Below, in pieces: positions 1 through 5,168 of a stretch of 5,168 nucleotides of DNA. Every line of letters starts with the position of its first letter. Position 1 is the stretch's first letter. This DNA is from Promethearchaeota archaeon (lineage in GTDB: Archaea > Asgardarchaeota > Lokiarchaeia > Sigynarchaeales > SOKP01): contig JAEOUI010000205.1 in the NCBI GenBank assembly GCA_016839425.1, forward strand, positions 1 to 5,168, in the 5' to 3' direction. The notes under the pieces are model-generated. The model was not told the origin of the DNA. It saw only the letters and a program-made list of their open reading frames with translations, and searched no databases. Both the position numbers and the translations under genes were made by a program.

Positions 1-1
1 C

Positions 2-751
2 GAAAAAGATCTTATAAAAAACCAAACCGATTCAACACACGAAAATAGTTCCCCTCTTAAGGGGGGAAATATCATTCAAGCCACGGACTTAACGAAGGTC
101 TATAATATCACTGATGGTATTGAAGTGCGAGCACTTAATGGTGTGAATATGTCTGTGAAAAAAGGCGAATTCATATCAGTAATGGGACCATCGGGATCTG
201 GAAAGACGACGCTCTTGAATATGATTGGCGCTCTTGACAATCCCACTAAAGGAAATGTATACATTAACGGCATTAATATTGCCGAAATGAATGATAACGA
301 GCGCACAAACTTGAGATTAAAAGAAATTGGATTTATTTTTCAATTTTATAATCTTGTTCCTGTACTCACGGCCTTTGAGAATGCAGAACTCCCAATGATA
401 TTTGCTGGCAAGAGTAAGGAGGAGAGGAAGAGGCGTGTAAATAGATTTCTAGACCTCGTGGATCTTAGTGATAAGAAGGATCACCTCCCAGTCGAGCTTT
501 CGGGAGGAGAACAACAGAGAGTTGCGATAGCCCGTTCCTTGTGCAACGAACCCTCGATTCTAATAGCTGACGAGCCCACAGGTGAGCTCGATACGAAAAT
601 GGGACTGGAAATTATTCAATTATTGAGGGAACTTAATGCAGAATTAAACCAAACTATCTTAATGGTAACCCATGATCCCGCTATAGGAGCTTTAGCTGAA
701 CGAATATTGAAAATGAGAGATGGTATGATATTTGAAACTATTACAACCTAA
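2..751 (+). CDS. ABC transporter ATP-binding protein, LolD/MacB type (5'-partial)
   Basis: ATPase subunit of an ABC transporter of the LolD/MacB/FtsE class, which works as a dimer on the cytoplasmic face with FtsX/MacB-like permeases. Counting codons from nucleotide 2 (249 visible residues): A-loop Tyr in TKVYN (about 34), Walker A GPSGSGKT (62-69), Q-loop IFQFYN (Gln 114), signature LSGGEQQR (166-173), Walker B ILIADEP (Asp190-Glu191), D-loop GELD (194-197) and H-loop His224 in VTHD. All ATPase motifs are intact, so it should be active. A GTG at 125 could be taken as the start, but it falls after the A-loop and first beta strand. The frame stays open to the left edge with no ATG, GTG or TTG before 125, so the true start lies outside the window. 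About 28 polar residues precede the normal family N-terminus (NIIQATDL), an unusual extension. The partner permease is not visible. Class assignment is strong; the substrate is unknown. Confidence 0.93.
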   Translation, partial: EKDLIKNQTDSTHENSSPLKGGNIIQATDLTKVYNITDGIEVRALNGVNMSVKKGEFISVMGPSGSGKTTLLNMIGALDNPTKGNVYINGINIAEMNDNERTNLRLKEIGFIFQFYNLVPVLTAFENAELPMIFAGKSKEERKRRVNRFLDLVDLSDKKDHLPVELSGGEQQRVAIARSLCNEPSILIADEPTGELDTKMGLEIIQLLRELNAELNQTILMVTHDPAIGALAERILKMRDGMIFETITT

Positions 752-766
752 AATATTTTTTTTTTC
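752..766 (+). terminator. Poly-T terminator after ABC ATPase gene
   Basis: An uninterrupted run of ten T at 756-765 starts 5 nt after the ABC ATPase stop codon. No GC-rich stem precedes it. Archaeal RNA polymerase can terminate at T-rich tracts without a hairpin, so this placement suggests the ATPase transcript ends here and is not shared with the membrane-protein gene at 912. Inferred from position and composition only. Confidence 0.5.
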
Positions 767-843
767 TACTTAATATTAAGTTTAAATTATTTTATTCAAT
801 AAGATTTTATTCAATTTTAAACATTAATAATATATTCTATTTA

Positions 844-855
844 GATTTAAAAAAG
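844..855 (+). promoter_or_regulatory. Candidate TATA/BRE promoter for the 912 gene
   Basis: The string GATTTAAAAAAG resembles an archaeal TATA box and lies about 57-68 nt before the ATG at 912. A start site 25 nt downstream would give a leader of roughly 30-40 nt. The same spacing is seen upstream of the two minus-strand genes at 2466 and 4202, which raises confidence a little. The whole 752-911 gap is very AT-rich, and another TATA-like string (827-835) is possible. Confidence 0.35.
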
Positions 856-911
856 TAAAGTCTCAAAATAGATAGTTCAAGAGCAAAAATTAAAAATAAT
901 TCACACTTATT

Positions 912-1349
912 ATGGGTAACATGTCCGAAACGAGTACTATTATTGACGCTGACGCAGTAGAACCTGCAACTAAAAAAAAGAACAAGAGAATTAAGGGAAT
1001 TCTTAGCGCTATTGTCTATGCGTTTACTGCAGTGATATACATCGCGATACCTACGAAATTGATCTCGACTTACTGGATGTGGCTTAACGATTTTAATTTT
1101 AATGGAAAGCCCGTTTACACATTAGCGCTTTTAATGTTATTTCTATACATAATTACTTTAGTCATATCAGTCATATATATTGCGGCAATGGTTCGAGCCG
1201 TAATTCAGGGAAAGAACACCGATTTGGGCATTCCTAAAGGTGTTCAATGGTTTGGAGCTATATCCACGGTGTTTGTTACTACTTTCATGATAACATGGTT
1301 TATATTAACGGGTGGTCAGATTCCAATTTTTTCATTAATGCCCCCCTAA
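912..1349 (+). CDS. Small three-helix membrane protein, unknown function
   Basis: I do not recognise this 145-residue protein. A polar acidic N-terminus (1-20) is followed by a basic patch KKKNKRIK (21-28) and three predicted transmembrane helices at about 30-51, 69-95 and 111-134. The basic patch and the Arg/Lys-containing loop at 95-110 fit the positive-inside rule with N-terminus inside and C-terminus outside. The loop between helices 1 and 2 is rich in Trp/Tyr/Asn, and the tail ends in QIPIFSLMPP. There are no cysteine, histidine or nucleotide-binding motifs and no cleavable signal peptide. The start at 912 has no Shine-Dalgarno; an ATG three codons later (921) is equally plausible. It lies 160 nt after an ABC ATPase, but a T10 tract and a probable promoter lie between, and three helices with no MacB/FtsX periplasmic domain do not look like the missing permease. 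Length, codon pattern and the clear helix periodicity support a real gene. Confidence 0.75.
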   Translation: MGNMSETSTIIDADAVEPATKKKNKRIKGILSAIVYAFTAVIYIAIPTKLISTYWMWLNDFNFNGKPVYTLALLMLFLYIITLVISVIYIAAMVRAVIQGKNTDLGIPKGVQWFGAISTVFVTTFMITWFILTGGQIPIFSLMPP

Positions 1350-1353
1350 AGAT

Positions 1354-1371
1354 CACGAAAAAGATTAAAAA
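1354..1371 (-). terminator. T-rich terminator after the hydrolase gene
   Basis: Read on the minus strand, the stop codon at 1374-1372 is followed at once by TTTTTAATCTTTTT, two T5 blocks, within the 22-nt gap between two convergent genes. This fits archaeal T-tract termination. On the plus strand the same gap is A-rich, so the membrane-protein gene has no obvious terminator here and may read antisense into the hydrolase gene. Confidence 0.35.
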
Positions 1372-2466
1372 TTACCGATATAAGGAACTAATAAAATTTC
1401 CTATTTGAATTGAAGCTTCCTTAGATTCAGGTATGGATGTATCAAAGGCTTGCCACACATGTGCCATATCATTCCATTCTTGAAGAGTCACTTTTACGCT
1501 GGCTTGTTCTGCCTTTTTTGCAAATCTTGTTGAATGGTCATATAGCATCTCAGTCTTACTGACTTGCAGTAATATAGGAGGTAAACCTCTTAAGTTAGCC
1601 TTGAGAGGTGATACATAAGGATTCTTGGGATCCGTACCATTCAAATAGGCATGATCCCACCAAAAAATTCCTCCATCAGCCAATAATGGATCCGTCTCCT
1701 TATTTTCATACATGCTCTTTGAACTTAATGTATAGTCCAAAATAGGCGATAACGCAAACGCCCCTATTGGCATTTCAATCTGTTCGTCTCTAAGCCTCAA
1801 CAAGGTAGCCATTGTTAGATTTCCACCAGCCGAATCCCCCCCAATTATAATATTTTTGGGTTCATACCCCTTATCGAGGAGCCATTTGTACGACAGGATG
1901 CAATCGTTCAAACCTCCAGGAAAAGGATGCTCGGGAGCGAGCCTGTAATTCACGCTTAAGACCTTAGCTTTCGCCATCTGGCTAAGATCCACCGTGAACA
2001 AGCGATAAGATTTGGACGATAACATTAGTTGGCCTCCACCGTGAAAGTATAATAACACGCGATCGTTTTTAGCCCCTGGAAATATGTTCCATTCAGCACC
2101 GATATTATTAATTGAGATTTCTTTTATCAATATATTATTGGGGATTGGATTCTTTTTCAACAGCCTTTCTGCGAGAGCGTTTCCTATATAGCGATACATT
2201 TGTGCTAAAAACACTTGTTCTTCGAATGATAGCAAATTGTATAATTCTTTTATTGTTTCGGCATTATTAGGGAGTCTTTTGAAGAACTCTTCTTTTCCAT
2301 ATGCGATTTTCCTCATATATTCGTGAATATTTTTCCCCTTGTTCTCTTCGAGTTCAAGAAAATCACGCGTTGCCTTCTTCCTCAGGTAATTCATTTTATC
2401 AACAGAAGTAAGGACATCTCCTCGTATTCGAGACCTATTCATTATGGGCATCCTTTTTGACTTCAT
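1372..2466 (-). CDS. Alpha/beta hydrolase, hormone-sensitive lipase (HSL) family esterase
   Basis: Carboxylester hydrolase of the HSL (acetyl-hydrolase/lipase, bacterial family IV) type, probably cytoplasmic since no signal peptide is present. In the 364-residue reading from the ATG at 2466: oxyanion-hole motif HGGG at 142-145, conserved VNYRLAPEHPFPGG from about 172, nucleophile Ser212 in GDSAGG, an acid block TEMLYD (Glu306, Asp310) following the typical LPPILLQV strand, and His336 in MAHVW. The full triad is therefore present. The acid block reads ExLxD rather than the DPLxD usually paired with GDSAG, so Asp310 is the likely acid. The first ~110 residues form a charged, helix-rich cap region. 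The frame also allows a TTG start at 2475; the ATG at 2466 is preferred as the first ATG, though ATGs at 2451 and 2442 cannot be excluded since no clear Shine-Dalgarno is seen. Natural substrate unknown; short-chain esters are typical for the family. Confidence 0.9.
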   Translation of the reverse strand: MKSKRMPIMNRSRIRGDVLTSVDKMNYLRKKATRDFLELEENKGKNIHEYMRKIAYGKEEFFKRLPNNAETIKELYNLLSFEEQVFLAQMYRYIGNALAERLLKKNPIPNNILIKEISINNIGAEWNIFPGAKNDRVLLYFHGGGQLMLSSKSYRLFTVDLSQMAKAKVLSVNYRLAPEHPFPGGLNDCILSYKWLLDKGYEPKNIIIGGDSAGGNLTMATLLRLRDEQIEMPIGAFALSPILDYTLSSKSMYENKETDPLLADGGIFWWDHAYLNGTDPKNPYVSPLKANLRGLPPILLQVSKTEMLYDHSTRFAKKAEQASVKVTLQEWNDMAHVWQAFDTSIPESKEASIQIGNFISSLYR

Positions 2467-2522
2467 ATTTCTCAACTATTCTGGTGTGAGATTATCTATT
2501 TTCAGTATTATTTTAGTCTTAT

Positions 2523-2536
2523 TATTATAAAATCTA
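2523..2536 (-). promoter_or_regulatory. Candidate TATA promoter for the HSL hydrolase
   Basis: On the minus strand the string ATTTTATAATAAT (about 2533 down to 2522) is a good match to an archaeal TATA box. It lies about 60 nt before the ATG at 2466, implying a leader of about 30-35 nt if transcription starts some 25 nt downstream. Sequence similarity and spacing only. Confidence 0.4.
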
Positions 2537-2550
2537 AAAAAAGTATGTGG

Positions 2551-2692
2551 TTTTTTTTTTGAATATTAATAAAATAGGTAAAATAATTAATTAATTTTAA
2601 GAACCATTTGCTGGGTTTTTGTTCCTTTAATTCCTCACCTAAACACTGAAATGCGAGCAAATATTATTTTTTATTTATTAAAAAAAAAAAAA
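2551..2692. other. AT-rich non-coding stretch with T10 and A13 homopolymers
   Basis: This part of the roughly 530-nt gap holds no credible gene. It contains T10 on the plus strand (2551-2560), a TTAATTAA-type AT palindrome area (about 2584-2598) and A13 (2680-2692). On the minus strand A13 is T13, which could act as a distal terminator for the reductase gene that ends about 300 nt earlier. The only ATG-initiated frame, at 2651, gives 17 residues rich in lysine from the A-tract and is not credible. Confidence 0.4.
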
Positions 2693-2732
2693 TCTATAAT
2701 ATAAATTATCATCTTAAGGTAGATTTTAATAG

Positions 2733-2961
2733 TTGGATTTTAAATTCGTCATTACTTATAGAAAGTCTAATGGTTCGATTTTTAAAGATTACGCTGAAAA
2801 ATCTCGAAGAATATATCAATTTTTAGGATTTAATGTTAAAGATGTCTTTATCGCTCCCCCAGACTTAATCCTACTGACGATGCTTCAAAGGGAGGGAAGT
2901 TTTAATCCTTAAGACAAGAGAAATGGGAAAAATTCTTGCAAAAGCATTTGTTCAAAAATAG
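2733..2961 (+). pseudogene. Frameshifted C-terminal remnant of a protein gene, possibly flavodoxin-fold reductase
   Basis: Protein-like sequence is readable only by crossing frames. Frame A (2733 to about 2866) includes IYQFLGFNVKDVFIAPPDL. It is continued by frame B (about 2867-2890), NPTDDASK, and then by frame C (2890-2961), GREVLILKTREMGKILAK followed by AFVQK and a TAG stop. The joined piece of about 75 residues resembles the C-terminal end of flavodoxin-fold NADPH-dependent FMN reductases or iron-sulfur flavoproteins: a strand, a helix, a GF-x-V-x-D-V strand, then a final helix with an E-x-G-K-x-L-A pattern. That family assignment is tentative. No start codon other than a TTG at 2733 exists, and two stops sit just upstream, so the N-terminal half is missing. 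In frame A alone the reading ends at 2912 as a 59-codon TTG-initiated ORF. The alternative is that it is not a gene, or that sequencing errors at the C5 and AAAGGGAGGG tracts cause the shifts. Confidence 0.42.
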
Positions 2962-2996
2962 AGTTATTCACAGAAAGGTGATCAATTTTTAATCAA

Positions 2997-4202
2997 TTAT
3001 TTTACTAATGTTTTAAGAGCTTTTACTATGAGACGTGGATGTCTTTTGAAAAAGGAGAGTAGGAATTTCAATACATTTCTATCCTTGACGAGTTTAATGA
3101 TAACCTTTTTAGGAAAGTCCATGTCACCGTAAAGCGATATAGATTTTAAAACATTATTAGTTTTTAAAATCGAAAAGAAATCCTCGTAATCTTGATTGCT
3201 AAAATAATTGAGTAGGATTCTAATTAAGAAATGTATTTTTAATTGCCTTCCAATTGCCTTGCGGCAAGGTTTTTGATAGTATTTTCGTGTATATCGCTTT
3301 GAAAACTTGTCATCTATGAAAGATTTTTTAATGCAATTCGCCGCATATTTGGCGCATATTAATAGCATAACGATACCACCTCCAGTAGTCGCTTTCACAT
3401 GGCACGCAGAATCACCAAGTAATAAGACATTTTTAAATGCTATTCTATTCATCGTTCCGATCGGGATGAGCCCCCCTTGTTGATCAATTGCGTCTTTGAA
3501 ATCTAGATTGAAATTATTAAGCACGCGTTTTAGAAGGGGTAAAGGATGTTTGGAAGCAGCTAAACCAATCCTGAAGGTTTCTTTTCCTTCAGGAACAACC
3601 CATGCAAACAAGTTCTTTATTTGAGGATAAAATAATAATTGAACCTCATTTGTTTCAAATTGAGCTTTAATACGCACCTGGGCAGCGTATATTAAATCAT
3701 TGATCACACCTAAACGCTTTCCGACAGTAGATAACGGTCCATCGCATCCTACAAGCAATTTTGATTCGATCGTTCTTCTCGAGGTTTCAATTCTTAAAGC
3801 ACTTCGCTTAGGTTTTCGAATTCGTTGGAAGGTTTTAAATCTTTCTTTAAAATAATATTGTACATTTGGATTATTCTCTATTTTTTCATAAAATAACTTG
3901 TCCAAGGTGATCCTATCAACAATGAATGGTTCCTCGTCTCCTGAAACTTGAACATAGTTTCCAGAAGGGGCCACGAGGCGTGCAATCTTTACCCTGTTTA
4001 AAACGATTTCTTGAGGAAGTTCTATTAATGTTGACAACTTCTTGGATATGATACCTGCACATTGAAAAGGTAGTCCAACTCCCTCGTGCTCTTCAATAAC
4101 CACGATTTTAAGACCCGATTTTGATAGCAAATAAGCAAGATAATTTCCTGCGATACTCGCACCAATAATGCAAACATCTGCGTATTCAATAGAAGAATCC
4201 AT
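2997..4202 (-). CDS. Geranylgeranyl reductase family FAD-dependent oxidoreductase
   Basis: Flavoprotein of the geranylgeranyl reductase (GGR/ChlP) family. Archaeal members hydrogenate the isoprenoid chains of ether lipids such as digeranylgeranylglycerophospholipid; others act on chlorophyll or quinone side chains. The 401 residues show an N-terminal FAD Rossmann fold (ADVCIIGASIAGNYLA, 8-23) ending in the acidic VVIEEHE (34-40), the conserved PFQCAG with Cys48 (45-50), LLVGCDGPLSTVGKRLG (149-165), a variant YxWxFP substrate-site motif FAWVVP (199-204), and the second FAD motif LLLGDSACHVKATTGGGI (260-277). The C-terminal part contains YGDMDFPKK (358-366) followed by helical basic sequence, also typical of archaeal GGRs. 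GASIAG has Ser where the Rossmann GxGxxG has its second Gly, and GDSAC replaces the usual GDAAG. It starts at ATG 4202 with no Shine-Dalgarno. A tail-to-tail neighbour is the frameshifted remnant. Family certain, exact substrate not. Confidence 0.9.
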   Translation of the reverse strand: MDSSIEYADVCIIGASIAGNYLAYLLSKSGLKIVVIEEHEGVGLPFQCAGIISKKLSTLIELPQEIVLNRVKIARLVAPSGNYVQVSGDEEPFIVDRITLDKLFYEKIENNPNVQYYFKERFKTFQRIRKPKRSALRIETSRRTIESKLLVGCDGPLSTVGKRLGVINDLIYAAQVRIKAQFETNEVQLLFYPQIKNLFAWVVPEGKETFRIGLAASKHPLPLLKRVLNNFNLDFKDAIDQQGGLIPIGTMNRIAFKNVLLLGDSACHVKATTGGGIVMLLICAKYAANCIKKSFIDDKFSKRYTRKYYQKPCRKAIGRQLKIHFLIRILLNYFSNQDYEDFFSILKTNNVLKSISLYGDMDFPKKVIIKLVKDRNVLKFLLSFFKRHPRLIVKALKTLVK

Positions 4203-4254
4203 CTAAGAGCAATAATAATAAAAAAGATTAGTATTTTTCTCTTTTATCAGAAAA

Positions 4255-4268
4255 TGTTTTAAAAGGAG
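4255..4268 (-). promoter_or_regulatory. Candidate TATA promoter for the reductase gene
   Basis: On the minus strand, CTCCTTTTAAAACATT contains a symmetric TTTTAAAA core (4264-4257) about 55-62 nt before the ATG at 4202. A BRE-like purine block is not obvious. The 105-nt gap after the upstream MBL gene and this element suggest independent transcription of the reductase, though read-through is possible because no long T-run follows the MBL stop. Confidence 0.35.
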
Positions 4269-4307
4269 AAATGTCTATTTCCTCATTAATGTAAATGGTA
4301 AATAATT

Positions 4308-5168
4308 TTAGTCCTTTCTATAACCTAAATTCATCATCATCCCATAGACCGTACCTAAAGCAATGTTTCTAAGGACGAGGCTATTTTCATCCATTCTATT
4401 AGTCCTTGTTGCTAGAAAAGGAACAAGTTTTTCAACAACATATTTAGTAGCTGGATTTTCTCGATATGATTTGATAATTCTGCTTCGAAAATCTTCCATA
4501 AAAGAGTAATTATCATTAAGAAATTCGGTTACCTGTTTTTTTCCATCAATAACTCCGAAATGCCCTAATCCCGCCTTCAAGACGCTCAAAGTTTTTAATT
4601 TTTTTAAAGTCGACATATATTCTTCGTGCTTATAGTATACGGCCATTGAAGTGGACATTGAGACTAAGCGGGAAGAATGATACAATGTACCAGCAGCCTC
4701 TCCCAAATAAATAAACTCAATTTCGTCATTTTCGTTTATAAATAACGGACATTGATGATCAGGAGTATGACCCGGAGTGCTTAATAAGGAAAGCTTTATT
4801 TTTAAACCGTTTGAACTGAATTGAAATTCAGATTGATTTGATAAAAGTGCATTATCAAATTCGGTGCAAGGAACTATAATATTAAATGCACTTTCCTCAA
4901 TAGGTTTCATTTCCCCTACATAATCTCCAAAGTTTCGTCTTGCCCTTTCAAGGTGATACTCGTAATCAAGGAGGAGTTCTTTCGTATTTTGGTTCGTAAG
5001 TATTTTTACATCAGGATTGTGTTCTTTTATTTTTTCATAAAGGAGCCACAGCCCTCCTATGTGATCGTAATGGTGATGAGAAGTTACCAAATAGGTTATG
5101 GAAGATAATAGAATGTTATTTTGTTCGATATATTTTAATAGATTTGGAACGCACAAAGAAGAGCCACA
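4308..5168 (-). CDS. MBL-fold metallo-hydrolase (5'-partial at right edge)
   Basis: Metallo-beta-lactamase-fold hydrolase, presumably binding two metal ions in the cytoplasm; substrate unknown. A TTG at 5156 could be taken as the start, but the frame continues to the window edge as CGSSL, matching the D(C)G segment that precedes the metal motif in this fold, so the N-terminus is outside. Numbering the 286 visible residues: HxHxDH metal motif SHHHYDHIGG (His31, His33, Asp35, His36), STPGHTPDH with His134, IYLGEAAG with Glu157 at the position normally held by the metal-bridging Asp, and GLGHFG with His203. About 80 residues follow the last ligand and form a helical C-terminal extension (SFMEDFRSRI onward, ending NLGYRKD) that may shape the substrate pocket or mediate dimerisation. 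It sits 105 nt before the reductase gene on the same strand. The fold is certain; glyoxalase II-like or lactonase-like roles are possible but unproven. Confidence 0.88.
   Translation of the reverse strand, partial: CGSSLCVPNLLKYIEQNNILLSSITYLVTSHHHYDHIGGLWLLYEKIKEHNPDVKILTNQNTKELLLDYEYHLERARRNFGDYVGEMKPIEESAFNIIVPCTEFDNALLSNQSEFQFSSNGLKIKLSLLSTPGHTPDHQCPLFINENDEIEFIYLGEAAGTLYHSSRLVSMSTSMAVYYKHEEYMSTLKKLKTLSVLKAGLGHFGVIDGKKQVTEFLNDNYSFMEDFRSRIIKSYRENPATKYVVEKLVPFLATRTNRMDENSLVLRNIALGTVYGMMMNLGYRKD

Noticed and set aside
100..306. 68-codon ORF on the minus strand inside the ABC ATPase gene
   Set aside because: It overlaps the Walker A coding region antisense, has no recognisable domain, and is a shadow of the conserved ATPase frame.
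2651..2704. 17-codon ATG ORF before the gene remnant (starts MRANIIFYLL)
   Set aside because: Its second half comes from the A13 tract, it has no ribosome-binding site, and it is too short to support.
2770..2826. 18-codon ATG ORF on the plus strand (starts MVRFLKITL)
   Set aside because: It overlaps, in another frame, the longer and more protein-like frame of the remnant and has no start signal.
2975..2998. Direct repeat ATCAATT twice next to the reductase stop codon
   Set aside because: Two seven-base AT-rich copies a few bases apart are too short to call an attachment site, target duplication or array.
4235..4254. TTTTCT/AGAAAA inverted repeat in the MBL-reductase gap
   Set aside because: A six-pair, almost all A-T stem with an eight-base loop is expected by chance in such AT-rich DNA and has no T-run placed as a terminator.

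Overview
The window looks like chromosomal DNA of an AT-rich archaeon. The main evidence is a geranylgeranyl-reductase-family flavoprotein, the type that saturates archaeal isoprenoid lipids. Archaeal-style TATA-like elements lie about 55-65 nt before three start codons, there are no clear Shine-Dalgarno sequences, and T-runs follow the stop codons. The mix of bacterial-looking metabolic genes (LolD/MacB-type ABC ATPase, HSL-type esterase, MBL-fold hydrolase) in an AT-rich archaeon would fit an Asgard-like lineage. That placement is inference, and no marker gene here proves it.

Layout, left to right. (1) 2-751, plus strand: an ABC ATPase whose frame is open through the left edge, so its start lies outside the window. 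It ends at a T10 tract. (2) 752-911: an AT-rich promoter region. (3) 912-1349, plus: a small three-helix membrane protein of unknown function. (4) 1372-2466, minus, convergent with (3) across 22 nt: an HSL/acetyl-hydrolase family alpha/beta hydrolase. (5) 2467-2996: about 530 nt with no intact gene. It holds the hydrolase promoter, a T10 and an A13 homopolymer, and at 2733-2961 (plus) what appears to be the decayed 3' end of a protein gene readable only across three frames. (6) 2997-4202, minus: the geranylgeranyl reductase homologue. (7) 4308-5168, minus: an MBL-fold metallo-hydrolase running off the right edge.

Functional reading: the ABC ATPase and the small membrane protein share strand and order, but a T-run and a probable promoter separate them, so they are neighbours rather than a proven operon. 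The three minus-strand genes are each separated by more than 100 nt and two have their own candidate promoters. An esterase and an isoprenoid reductase both suggest lipid metabolism, but nothing in the sequence ties them into one pathway.

I found no rRNA, tRNA, CRISPR array, insertion sequence or defence system. I do not see a convincing previously undescribed system. The most useful second looks are the frameshifted gene remnant, the unusual N-terminal extension of the ABC ATPase, and the Asp-to-Glu change at the predicted metal-bridging position of the MBL protein.
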